This document shows, in pieces, positions 1 to 5,804 of a stretch of 7,216 bases of DNA. Position 1 is the first letter of the stretch, and each line of letters starts with the position of its first letter. The notes under the pieces are model-generated. The model was not told the origin of the DNA. It saw only the letters and a list, made by a program, of their open reading frames with translations, and did not search any database. The stretch comes from Rhodospirillaceae bacterium UBA3470 (GTDB taxonomy: Bacteria; Pseudomonadota; Alphaproteobacteria; Rhodospirillales; Casp-alpha2): assembly GCA_002378125.1 (NCBI GenBank), contig DFRF01000175.1, positions 1 to 7,216 of the forward strand, read 5' to 3'. The translations under genes and the position numbers were made by a program.

Positions 1-611
1 CCGTCACCATCGGCTCGCGAGCCCGGCTCGTCATTAGGGACCACGGCGATACTTTCGACGATTAGGCTCGGGCGATCGCTTTGCAGCAATGAAGGATCGA
101 ACGGCAGATCGAGAAAACCAAACATCTCGGAAATCTTGGAGTGGCGATCGGCGAAGAACTCCTCATAACGTATGGTATACAGATTGGCCTGCGGGGCCGA
201 CCGGAAAAGGGCGAATACGGCGGCCCAGGTTTCCCATTCAGCAAACCGGTGGCCAGGTGGGCGCGCATCAGGTCCAGACGCGCCAAAGCGGCGATTGAAG
301 GACCCAAAGATATCCGCGGGGTTCTTGATGACCATGATGAACAAAGCCGGCGCATTTTCCACCAAATACTCCTTAAATTCTGCCGCCAGACGGGGCACGT
401 CGCCTGGAATGGCATAGCTGGGTAGCCAGGGGAAGTTGATGTCCTTGATGACGACGGCTTGCTTGCCATTGGCCGCGGCGGTCGCAGCGATCTCCGGCTT
501 GATCGCGTTTGTTTCGTAGGGGTGTTCATGAACCTCAGGCGCGTTCCCAATGATACGCTTCAGGATCGAGGTGCCGCTATGCGGAAACCCGAGGATGAAA
601 ATCTTTTTCAC
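1..611 (-). CDS. Sulfotransferase family protein (3' end beyond window)
   Basis: The protein probably transfers a sulfuryl group from PAPS to an acceptor that cannot be read from the sequence. The leftward frame is open from 611 to the window edge, giving 203 codons. Residues 8-15 read GFPHSGTS, the 5'-phosphosulfate loop (P-loop-like) at the N-terminus of sulfotransferases. Residues 95-108, IKNPADIFGSFNRR, match the 3'-phosphate-binding segment, with Lys96 where Arg is more usual. Residues 145-155, YTIRYEEFFAD, match the later conserved strand-helix. I chose the GTG start at 611 because GGGAGGA (621-627) lies 9 bases upstream and KKIFILG begins the first strand directly. An in-frame ATG at 638 would add nine residues but has a weaker ribosome site. 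The gene is divergent from the GSCFA gene. The C-terminus is missing because it lies outside the window, so this is not a frameshift. Confidence 0.85.
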   Translation of the reverse strand, partial: MKKIFILGFPHSGTSILKRIIGNAPEVHEHPYETNAIKPEIAATAAANGKQAVVIKDINFPWLPSYAIPGDVPRLAAEFKEYLVENAPALFIMVIKNPADIFGSFNRRFGASGPDARPPGHRFAEWETWAAVFALFRSAPQANLYTIRYEEFFADRHSKISEMFGFLDLPFDPSLLQSDRPSLIVESIAVVPNDEPGSRADGD

Positions 612-737
612 GCTGCCGCATCCTCCCAGCTCCAGCATAACGTCCGAGGCGCGTATTTTAACCCACCGTTACAAATAAACGGTTACAATCGGCGAAGTGT
701 TAACTGACATGCACCACTATTGATCGGTTGCTGGAAA
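612..737. promoter_or_regulatory. Divergent promoter region with inverted and direct repeats
   Basis: This 126-base space separates the leftward sulfotransferase gene from the rightward GSCFA gene and must hold both promoters. It contains the inverted repeat ACCGTT (665-670) / AACGGT (678-683) with a 7-base spacer. Overlapping it is a direct repeat of GTTACAA at 668-674 and 682-688, with a period of 14. The middle is markedly more AT-rich than the genes around it. TACAAT (684-689) could be a rightward -10 box and TAAAAT (complement of about 655-660) a leftward one, but I see no convincing -35 partner for either. The repeats are visible; the operator role is inferred. Confidence 0.4.
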
Positions 738-1988
738 ATGGCAAAGACAGACGCAACGACAGTTTTCTCCGACGCCGCGGCCAACGCTGGTCCCCTAAGC
801 CCCGCTTACGTCCGCCATGTGGCCGACGCTATCTTCACGCCTGGCCCCGTGCGCGACTTCGTCAAGTCGGCCTTCGCCGACGGTGAGCAACAAATGAATA
901 GCCTTGATGAATTGCTGGGCGCGCTCCGCGGGTTCTTCGCCCAGAACCTAGCGGACAACATGCGCGGTGCGGGCATGGGCGGGTTAGATACGGAAATCCT
1001 AGCGCAGGCTCAAAGATTAGACGAATTCGAACGTCACTTCAGCGTCGACGTCTACCGCTATCGTCCGGACACGAAGCCAAATCCGGACGCCGTATTCTGG
1101 CCGAAACCGACGCACGCGAAATTTCCGCGCTCCCTATTTGATACCCTGCCTTACGTCGCCCCCGTGCCTCTGCTGGACAAACACACGCCCATCGGTTCCG
1201 CCGGCAGCTGTTTCGCCAGCGAGATTGCCTATTACCTGCAAAACCAGGGTTTCAACTACGTCGTGACCGAACAACACCCGCGCGACGGGGACATTCCAGA
1301 ATCGTCGGCGCGTTGGGGCATCCTGTTCAATACGCCAAGCTTCACCCAGCTTGCCGAAAAGGCCTTCGGCCTGCGCGACATGCCACGCTTGGCCGAGTAT
1401 CACCAGGCTGGCTTCTGGCAGGACCCTTTCCGCGAAAACATCCCCTTCGAGTCAGTCGAAGAATTAGATGCTGACCGCGAACTGCATATCGACGCCTGCC
1501 GTGCCGCGCTTGAGCAATGCCGGGTCCTGATCGTCACCCTCGGACTTAATGAATGCTGGGAGTTTCTCCCGGACGGCAGTGTCGCCTCACGCAATCCGAA
1601 ATCTAAGGAACACGTCGCCCTGTTCCGGCACCGGGTGCTCACCGTGGCCGAAAACCTGGCCTACCTGCAGCGGTTCCTGGACGTCTTGCGCATCCACAAC
1701 CCCGACCTGGCCCTCATCGTCACCGTCTCGCCGGTACCGTTCATGGCCACCGGTCTGGCAGACGAAACGCACGTAGTAGTGGCCAACGCGCATTCCAAAG
1801 CGGTGCTGCGGGTGGTGGCGGATGAATTTGTGGCTGCCAATGAGAAGGTCCACTACTTCCCCAGTTACGAGATGGTCATGCACTGTCTGGAGAACCCCTG
1901 GGAAGCCGATCAGCGCCATGTCCGCCGCGACGCGGTGGCGCGGATCATGTCATTGTTCGAGCGGATGTTCGTAATTGGCGATGCTTGA
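738..1988 (+). CDS. GSCFA domain protein (SGNH-hydrolase-like)
   Basis: This 416-residue protein carries the signature of the GSCFA family (Pfam PF08885), whose biochemical role is largely unknown. The family resembles SGNH/GDSL esterases, so an esterase or acyltransferase role on a surface glycan is a reasonable guess. Visible blocks are GSCFAS at 156-161, GLNECW at 269-274 (block III-like, with Asn271), VSPVPF in the following strand, and DQRH at 391-394, which has the D-x-x-H spacing of the SGNH catalytic Asp and His. The first 120 or so residues form a mostly helical-looking extension before the conserved core. I see no signal peptide or membrane segment. The ATG at 738 is preferred; an in-frame TTG at 720 would add six residues. 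Neither has a strong Shine-Dalgarno site. The gene is divergent from a sulfotransferase gene and convergent with the reductase gene. Confidence 0.85.
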   Translation: MAKTDATTVFSDAAANAGPLSPAYVRHVADAIFTPGPVRDFVKSAFADGEQQMNSLDELLGALRGFFAQNLADNMRGAGMGGLDTEILAQAQRLDEFERHFSVDVYRYRPDTKPNPDAVFWPKPTHAKFPRSLFDTLPYVAPVPLLDKHTPIGSAGSCFASEIAYYLQNQGFNYVVTEQHPRDGDIPESSARWGILFNTPSFTQLAEKAFGLRDMPRLAEYHQAGFWQDPFRENIPFESVEELDADRELHIDACRAALEQCRVLIVTLGLNECWEFLPDGSVASRNPKSKEHVALFRHRVLTVAENLAYLQRFLDVLRIHNPDLALIVTVSPVPFMATGLADETHVVVANAHSKAVLRVVADEFVAANEKVHYFPSYEMVMHCLENPWEADQRHVRRDAVARIMSLFERMFVIGDA

Positions 1989-2096
1989 ACGCCAACGGCA
2001 GCATGCGGCTCTCAGCTGATTTCGCCTACCTTCTCGGCCAGGCTCCGGGCACGCGCCGCGGAACCCAGATGATCGGCCCGCTAAGTTCTCATGGGC
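1989..2096. other. Convergent intergenic region, no clear feature
   Basis: These 108 bases separate the convergent GSCFA and reductase genes. I see no hairpin with a T tract and no recognisable gene. A 22-codon leftward stop-free stretch (2012-2080) has a coding-like look but no start codon. Confidence 0.4.
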
Positions 2097-3209
2097 TCAG
2101 ACATCCACCACAAGGTCGCTGGTTGGCCGGGCACTGCAGATGAGAACCTCATCATCACTCATGGGTGTCACCACCCCATCATGGGTGTATTCGAACCCGC
2201 CATCCAGAACAGCGGAAAGGCAGCTGTGGCACATGCCGGAACGGCAGACAAAATCCGGCTCGACCCCATTTGCCTCTGCCAATTCGAGGATCGTACCTGC
2301 GCCCGGCGTCCAGTTGGCACTGACGCCCGACTGGCGGAATTCCACCTTGAACGACGCGTCCGGCGCCAATCCCGTGTCGGCAGCGACCTGCTCGGGCGTG
2401 GTCTCGCGAAGCTCGCAGGCGTTGCCGAAAAATTCGTAGACAATCTGAAATTCGTCAAAGCCTTTGTCTATCAGGTCGTTATAGAGGGTCTTCATGAACG
2501 GCGTCGACCCGCACAGGAACACCTGCGCCGACGTATCGGGCATCAGGGACTGCAACAGCTCGGCGGTGACGTGGCCGGCACTGTCGTAATCCTCGCCCAG
2601 AACATCACCGTCGTCCGGGCGGCTGTAGCAGATGTGCGCGCGGATGTTATCGTGAGCCTGCGAAACGGCACGGACATGGGCGCCAAAGGCGTGCTCGCGC
2701 CCGTTGCGCACCCCGTGGACGAACCAGACGTTGCGGGTCGACCCCGCGTCGACGATGGCGTTGAGCATGGCGATCATGGGCGTGCACCCGACCCCACCAG
2801 ACAGCAGCAGCACCGGACCCTTGCCCTCGGGGCGGAGCGCGAATTGGCCGCTGGGCGGGCGGACCAGAAGCTTCGTCCCCACCTGGACGAGGTCATGAAA
2901 ATAATTGGACGATACGCCCGGCGGCAGGTCCGGCTGGTCCGCCGGCGCCGGTTCGCGCTTTATGGAAAGCCGGTAGTGGAAAGCGTCTTTTGGGCTGTCC
3001 GAAATAGTGTAATTGCGGATTACCGGCGCCATCCGGTCCGGTAGATCGAGGACGAAGCCCAGGGATTGCCCAGGCCGGTAAGTGGGCAACGCACCGCCGT
3101 CCTCAGGCACCAAATAGAATGACGTGACCGTCTCGCTTTCCGGCTCGCGACGATCCACAAGGAAAGTACGACACCCTTCCCAACCCGGTTCCGTGACCAT
3201 CGAGCTCAT
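2097..3209 (-). CDS. FAD/NAD(P)H oxidoreductase with C-terminal [2Fe-2S] ferredoxin domain
   Basis: This 370-residue electron-transfer protein should pass electrons from NAD(P)H through FAD to a [2Fe-2S] cluster and then to an unknown partner. The domain order is a flavin-binding barrel (about 12-125, with RNYTIS at 65-70), a nucleotide-binding domain (about 130-265, with GGVGCTPM at 138-145 and LCGSTPF at 232-238), and a plant-type ferredoxin domain (about 285-370). Cluster ligands are Cys322, Cys327, Cys330 and Cys358, giving C-x4-C-x2-C plus a distant Cys. From memory, the flavin and nucleotide domains most resemble the reductase half of MOSC-FAD oxidoreductase fusions, but no MOSC domain is present. 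Reductases of Rieske oxygenases and flavohaemoglobins are related alternatives. The start is uncertain: ATG 3209 follows a purine-rich GAAGGGGG, ATG 3200 and ATG 3236 are alternatives, and the frame stays open to 3416 without recognisable domain sequence. The product is cytoplasmic, with no signal peptide. Confidence 0.93.
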   Translation of the reverse strand: MSSMVTEPGWEGCRTFLVDRREPESETVTSFYLVPEDGGALPTYRPGQSLGFVLDLPDRMAPVIRNYTISDSPKDAFHYRLSIKREPAPADQPDLPPGVSSNYFHDLVQVGTKLLVRPPSGQFALRPEGKGPVLLLSGGVGCTPMIAMLNAIVDAGSTRNVWFVHGVRNGREHAFGAHVRAVSQAHDNIRAHICYSRPDDGDVLGEDYDSAGHVTAELLQSLMPDTSAQVFLCGSTPFMKTLYNDLIDKGFDEFQIVYEFFGNACELRETTPEQVAADTGLAPDASFKVEFRQSGVSANWTPGAGTILELAEANGVEPDFVCRSGMCHSCLSAVLDGGFEYTHDGVVTPMSDDEVLICSARPTSDLVVDV

Positions 3210-3321
3210 ATCCCCCTTCGGTTTCCTTGAGAGCATTATGTGGCGTGAATCCTCGGGCCTGACAAGAGCCCATGCGGCACGGGGTTTTACTATGCAGTGT
3301 GCGACGTTAATGTTGGAGGTC
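3210..3321. promoter_or_regulatory. Divergent intergenic region between reductase and recombinase-like genes
   Basis: These 112 bases must carry the promoters of both divergent genes if the chosen starts are right. I cannot point to a convincing -35/-10 pair on either strand or to a clear operator repeat. The region shrinks if the reductase starts at 3236 or the recombinase-like gene at 3292 or 3310. Confidence 0.25.
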
Positions 3322-3780
3322 ATGGAAATTACGGCTTCCCGACGACGCAAAACCCGCGATCCCAACAACAAGGCCTGGAGGGATTTTGTCGCGTGGTGCC
3401 AGTCCCGCGGTCTCAACCCGGTGCCGGCAAATCCATGGGCCGTGGCCGCCTACGCCCGATCCTTGGAGGGGCGCGTCAAGCCCTCCACCATTCGCAAGCG
3501 CATTGGCGAACTGACCCGGGCGCACGCGGTGAAAACACGGAAGAGGCTCGCCCATCACCCATTGGTCCAGCGCACCTTAGACATGATCGAACGACGCGCC
3601 GAGGCTCACAAAAGCGACGGATCGCTGTTCGCCGATGATGACGCCCTCGCCACCTGTCCCCCAAAGCGGCCACGCCGCAAGTCCGCCGCCAAGCCTGGAG
3701 CAGACACGGCGCCGAAGCCGGGGCGAACGTCGCTCAGCGGACAACCCCGCTTGGTCTCGCGCCGTACCCTGAAACGATAA
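3322..3780 (+). CDS. Orphan tyrosine-recombinase core-binding (SAM-like) domain protein with basic tail
   Basis: This 152-residue protein resembles only the N-terminal DNA-binding half of tyrosine recombinases. Residues 15-92 follow the family's pattern: a W-x-x-F-x-x-W-C helix (19-26, WRDFVAWC), a G-L-x-P-x-P turn (30-35), an A-x-x-V-A-A-Y helix, a S-T-I-R-K-R-I helix (55-61) and a final H-P-L-V-Q helix (79-83). The catalytic domain (R...H-x-x-R...Y) is absent. The remaining 60 residues are low-complexity and basic (PPKRPRRKS at 113-121). No catalytic remnant appears downstream in any frame, so this looks like a stand-alone protein or an old truncation rather than a fresh frameshift. The start at 3322 follows GGAGG (3315-3319) at an unusually short 2-base spacing. 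In-frame ATGs at 3310 and 3292 are alternatives. It is divergent from the reductase gene. Function is unknown; DNA binding is inferred. Confidence 0.65.
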   Translation: MEITASRRRKTRDPNNKAWRDFVAWCQSRGLNPVPANPWAVAAYARSLEGRVKPSTIRKRIGELTRAHAVKTRKRLAHHPLVQRTLDMIERRAEAHKSDGSLFADDDALATCPPKRPRRKSAAKPGADTAPKPGRTSLSGQPRLVSRRTLKR

Positions 3781-3807
3781 GTTGAAGCCCTAAGATTGGG
3801 GTGTCGC

Positions 3808-3835
3808 GGCGGCCCATAAGGTCTGCCAGGCCGCC
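3808..3835. terminator. Hairpin downstream of the recombinase-like gene
   Basis: GGCGGCC (3808-3814) pairs perfectly with GGCCGCC (3829-3835) around a 14-base loop, and TTCT follows. It lies 27 bases after the stop codon of the rightward recombinase-like gene, so it may end that transcript. The tail is poor in T and the loop is large, so intrinsic termination is uncertain. Confidence 0.35.
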
Positions 3836-3853
3836 TTCTACCGCAAGTCCTGA

Positions 3854-3896
3854 CAGGCCGGTTCAAAGGCCTGCGCCGCATCGCCCCGGGTGGGGC
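3854..3896. repeat. Two further small hairpins in the convergent intergenic stretch
   Basis: CAGGCC (3854-3859) pairs with GGCCTG (3868-3873) around 8 bases, and GCCCC (3883-3887) pairs with GGGGC (3892-3896) around GGGT. Neither is followed by a T run. They may contribute to transcript ends of the converging recombinase-like and peptidase genes, or simply reflect local GC richness. Confidence 0.3.
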
Positions 3897-4009
3897 AACC
3901 GAACAAGGCGCACTATCCATCGATCTTTTTGGCCATGAATCTGAGTTCCAATAACAACGCACCGCGCGACGGACCCACATCGAAGAAAAAGTCACTCATG
4001 GTACTCTCT

Positions 4010-5041
4010 TCAATCCTTCAGCTCAACGTCACGGCGCGCGGTGAAACGTTGGGTTTCGCCGCTAGCGTCACGCCGCTCGATAACGATCTCGCCGTGATAG
4101 ATGCCCGCGGGCCAGAAAAGGCCGCGTTTCCTCCGGCCTGCGGAAATCGTGCGGCGTGCTTGGCGCTTCGGCAAGACATTGCGGTAATCGATGACCGACG
4201 CCCCATCAGGTCCGGTGATGCGGAGCCGCACTTTGTCACCAACCTCGACCCAAAAGACCTCCGCCCAGAGGACCAGGGCAGGCGCGCGCCTCGGCAGCGC
4301 CGCATCCTGATAGAGACCCTTGCGGATCGAATGAACCTTGGGCGGCGTCGATGCGAACCCGATACTATAGACGGCAGTCAGCGGTCGCGAGAGGGCCTGC
4401 ATGGCCGCGGCTGTCCACAATGGCGCTTCACCCGCCTGGCAGGCCGTTTTCCGGTTGGCCCCAACGAAGGGGTCGATCACCCGCCCCCGGTACCGGACCG
4501 AGAGATGGATATGAGGAAACGTCGCCATGCCCGAATGGCCGACGAACGCGATCCGCTGACCGCGGTCGACCCGTTGACCACGCTTGACCACGATACTGCC
4601 GCGCCGGAGATGGCAATACTGGGTTTCCCAACCGTCCGCATGGCGAATGACGACGCCGTTACCACAAAATAGATCGTGTTTAGTGCGCTGGAATTCGGCA
4701 CTCGGCACCCTGTCCGGCATGCTGTCGCGGAAGGTCGTCACCACGCCCGGCGCAGCAGCAAGGACCGGCACACCGGCCCGCATGGCGGCCATGTGGCGGA
4801 TCGCGATATCGGTTCCCTTGTGGCCGTTGTAGCCATGATCCGTGCAGCGGAAATCGCGCATTCCCTTCTTCGGGTCGTGATCGACTAGGTTCACCAGCCA
4901 ACAATCTGTACCAGGCTCGCACTTGATCGGCAGGCTCAAGCTCGGAGGTTCGGCGTACGCCGTAAAGCCAACCATCATGAGGCCGCCAATCATTGTGATC
5001 ATCGCCGGGGGGCGCCGTCGGCTGGGGGCCAAGTATCTCAT
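4010..5041 (-). CDS. Exported M23 (LytM-type) zinc metallopeptidase
   Basis: This 343-residue protein is likely a cell-wall endopeptidase, or a degenerate regulator of amidases, acting in the periplasm. The N-terminus has an Arg-rich start, a hydrophobic stretch (about 14-28) and an AYA|E signal-peptidase site near 30/31. The peptidase core spans about 70-195. H74-K-G-T-D78 and H177-I-H179 supply zinc ligands His74, Asp78 and His179, and His144 (QYCHL) and His177 are the expected catalytic histidines, so the active site looks intact. Cysteines at 41, 47, 66, 126, 143 and 201 could form disulfides. The C-terminal 110 or so residues look like a beta-sandwich with a W-P-A-G-I-Y-H-G-E strand, a tail I associate with alphaproteobacterial M23 proteins. 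The ATG at 5041 gives the complete signal peptide but has no clear ribosome site; Met14 is an in-frame alternative. It is divergent from the maoC-like gene. Confidence 0.94.
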   Translation of the reverse strand: MRYLAPSRRRPPAMITMIGGLMMVGFTAYAEPPSLSLPIKCEPGTDCWLVNLVDHDPKKGMRDFRCTDHGYNGHKGTDIAIRHMAAMRAGVPVLAAAPGVVTTFRDSMPDRVPSAEFQRTKHDLFCGNGVVIRHADGWETQYCHLRRGSIVVKRGQRVDRGQRIAFVGHSGMATFPHIHLSVRYRGRVIDPFVGANRKTACQAGEAPLWTAAAMQALSRPLTAVYSIGFASTPPKVHSIRKGLYQDAALPRRAPALVLWAEVFWVEVGDKVRLRITGPDGASVIDYRNVLPKRQARRTISAGRRKRGLFWPAGIYHGEIVIERRDASGETQRFTARRDVELKD

Positions 5042-5221
5042 AACAATGACATAGCAATTCTACCGTGCGGCGTCTTCATGTAATCAGCAAGAGTTTATGG
5101 CGATGCCGCATCATGTCGCTGGAGAGTGTTGCCAAAGGTATAAAATACTCGTAACTGTGCGCTGCAATATAAATATTGCGCCGCAAAATTTAGTGCGCGT
5201 ACATTTCAAAGGGGCATCGCC
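5042..5221. promoter_or_regulatory. Divergent leader of the maoC-like gene with AT-rich palindrome and TGC repeats
   Basis: This 180-base region separates the peptidase and maoC-like genes. GCAATAT (5164-5170) and ATATTGC (5173-5179) form a perfect inverted repeat with a 2-base spacer. Flanking it, TGCGCTGCAA (5158-5167) and TGCGCCGCAA (5177-5186) match at 9 of 10 positions with a period of 19. The second copy, extended to TTGCGCCGCAA (5176-5186), is itself palindromic around a central C. TATAAA at 5139-5144 and 5168-5173 are possible -10 boxes without good -35 partners. AAAGGGG (5208-5214), 7 bases before the ATG, is a good ribosome site. An operator overlapping the promoter is the natural inference, but the regulator is not identifiable here. 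Confidence 0.45.
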
Positions 5222-5674
5222 ATGGATCAGGGAGCCAACCCGACGGATCAACTCCACCGCTATTATTTTGAAGATCTTAAAGGAGGCATGATGGATGTAT
5301 TCGCGAAGACCATCACCGACGCCGACATCATCACTTTTGCTGAGGTCTCCGGGGATACCAACCCGTTGCACCTAAGCAATGAGTTCGCCTCGGAGACCAT
5401 CTTTGAGGGCTGCATTGCGCACGGCATGCTCACGGCCAGCTTCATCTCCACGGTGATCGGCACCAAGATGCCCGGACCCGGCTGTGTCTACGTGAGCCAG
5501 AACCTGCGCTTCAAGGCACCTGTGCGGGCCGGCGACACGGTGACTACCACGTGCGTGGTAACCAAGCTGATCCCAGAAAAACGCTTCACCGAGCTGAGCA
5601 CCGTCTGCACAGTCGCCGGCAAGCCGGTGTTGGAAGGCGAAGCCACCATTATGGTACCGTCGCGCATCAAGTAA
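5222..5674 (+). CDS. MaoC family (R)-specific enoyl-CoA hydratase/dehydratase
   Basis: This 150-residue single hot-dog-fold protein should hydrate trans-2-enoyl-CoA to (R)-3-hydroxyacyl-CoA, or act in the reverse direction on a related thioester. Such enzymes feed beta-oxidation intermediates to polyhydroxyalkanoate synthesis (PhaJ type) or serve other acyl-CoA routes. The hydratase-2 motif is at 43-51 (SGDTNPLHL), with catalytic Asp45 and His50. IAHGML at 65-70 is the conserved helix that follows it, and LRFKAPVRAGD at 95-105 is the typical second-half strand. The N-terminal YYFEDLKGGM matches the usual family beginning, which supports ATG 5222. A strong Shine-Dalgarno-like AAAGGAGG inside codons 20-22 precedes Met23 and Met24, but starting there would remove that conserved part. 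The gene ends at a clear intrinsic terminator, so it is probably a single-gene transcript. Exact substrate and pathway cannot be told from sequence. Confidence 0.94.
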   Translation: MDQGANPTDQLHRYYFEDLKGGMMDVFAKTITDADIITFAEVSGDTNPLHLSNEFASETIFEGCIAHGMLTASFISTVIGTKMPGPGCVYVSQNLRFKAPVRAGDTVTTTCVVTKLIPEKRFTELSTVCTVAGKPVLEGEATIMVPSRIK

Positions 5675-5700
5675 GTCGCCGCTCCACGAATTTCATTATA

Positions 5701-5728
5701 GCGCCCCGACCCGGGCGCCCATTTTGTT
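5701..5728 (+). terminator. Intrinsic terminator of the maoC-like gene
   Basis: GCGCCC (5701-5706) pairs with GGGCGC (5713-5718) around a 6-base loop and is followed by ATTTTGTTT. It sits 27 bases after the stop codon, the right place to end the maoC-like transcript. Confidence 0.75.
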
Positions 5729-5775
5729 TGGATTCGCGTGACGCGCCTTGCGCGACGTGTGCTGGCCCTTGCCTT

Positions 5776-5798
5776 CCGACCGTTTGGTCGGCATTTTT
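5776..5798 (+). terminator. Terminator-like hairpin abutting the ribF start
   Basis: CCGACC (5776-5781) pairs perfectly with GGTCGG (5786-5791) around GTTT and is followed by CA and five Ts. It ends only 6 bases before the ribF ATG. It could be a second terminator blocking read-through from upstream, an attenuator in the ribF leader, or a structure that affects initiation. The structure is plain in sequence; its role is open. Confidence 0.55.
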
Positions 5799-5804
5799 GC
5801 CCCC

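Larger units (their letters stand above)
3790..3999 (-). pseudogene. Short amber-interrupted reading frame after the M23 peptidase gene
   Basis: Starting at ATG 3999, 10 bases past the peptidase stop codon, a leftward frame reads 28 codons to TAG (3913-3915). It then runs 24 codons to a second TAG (3838-3840) and 15 more to a third TAG (3790-3792). The intervening codons favour G or C in third positions, and the peptide texture (MSDFFFDVGPSRGALLLEL, then ALFGCPTRGDAAQAFEPACQ) looks protein-like. I recognise no family. The simplest reading is a decayed small gene or just a 28-residue peptide. Chance openness in GC-rich DNA is also possible, and amber readthrough is a remote option. The possible ribosome site, GAGAG before the ATG, is weak. 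Confidence 0.25.

Noticed and set aside
62..550. Leftward open frame of 162 codons within the sulfotransferase gene.
   Set aside because: It is in a different frame from the one carrying GFPHSGTS and the PAPS-binding segment, and is rich in Arg, Ser and Pro as expected for an off-frame translation.
2012..2083. Leftward 22-codon stretch resembling the tail of a glycosyltransferase (LGSAARARSLAEKVG).
   Set aside because: It has no start codon, a stop just upstream, and an Ala/Arg-rich composition that arises easily by chance in GC-rich DNA.
2091..3044. Long rightward open frame of 317 codons opposite the reductase gene.
   Set aside because: It is antisense to a gene with clear FAD, NAD and [2Fe-2S] motifs, and its translation is Arg/Val-rich without any recognisable motif.
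3854..3873. GGTTCAAA in a hairpin loop, recalling a tRNA T-arm that could serve as an attachment site for the recombinase-like gene.
   Set aside because: The closing base pairs do not fit a T-arm (no C opposite the G before TTC) and no acceptor stem or anticodon arm can be built around it.
3890..4672. Rightward open frame of 260 codons opposite the M23 peptidase gene.
   Set aside because: The opposite strand holds an intact zinc peptidase with a signal peptide; this frame shows no domain pattern.
5675..5804. Possible FMN riboswitch before ribF.
   Set aside because: The space is too short and contains two simple hairpins only; the conserved multi-stem FMN element is not visible.
5748..5804. 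Upstream TTG start for ribF.
   Set aside because: It would add 19 residues unlike RibF N-termini and would translate through the hairpin; ATG 5805 matches the family start.
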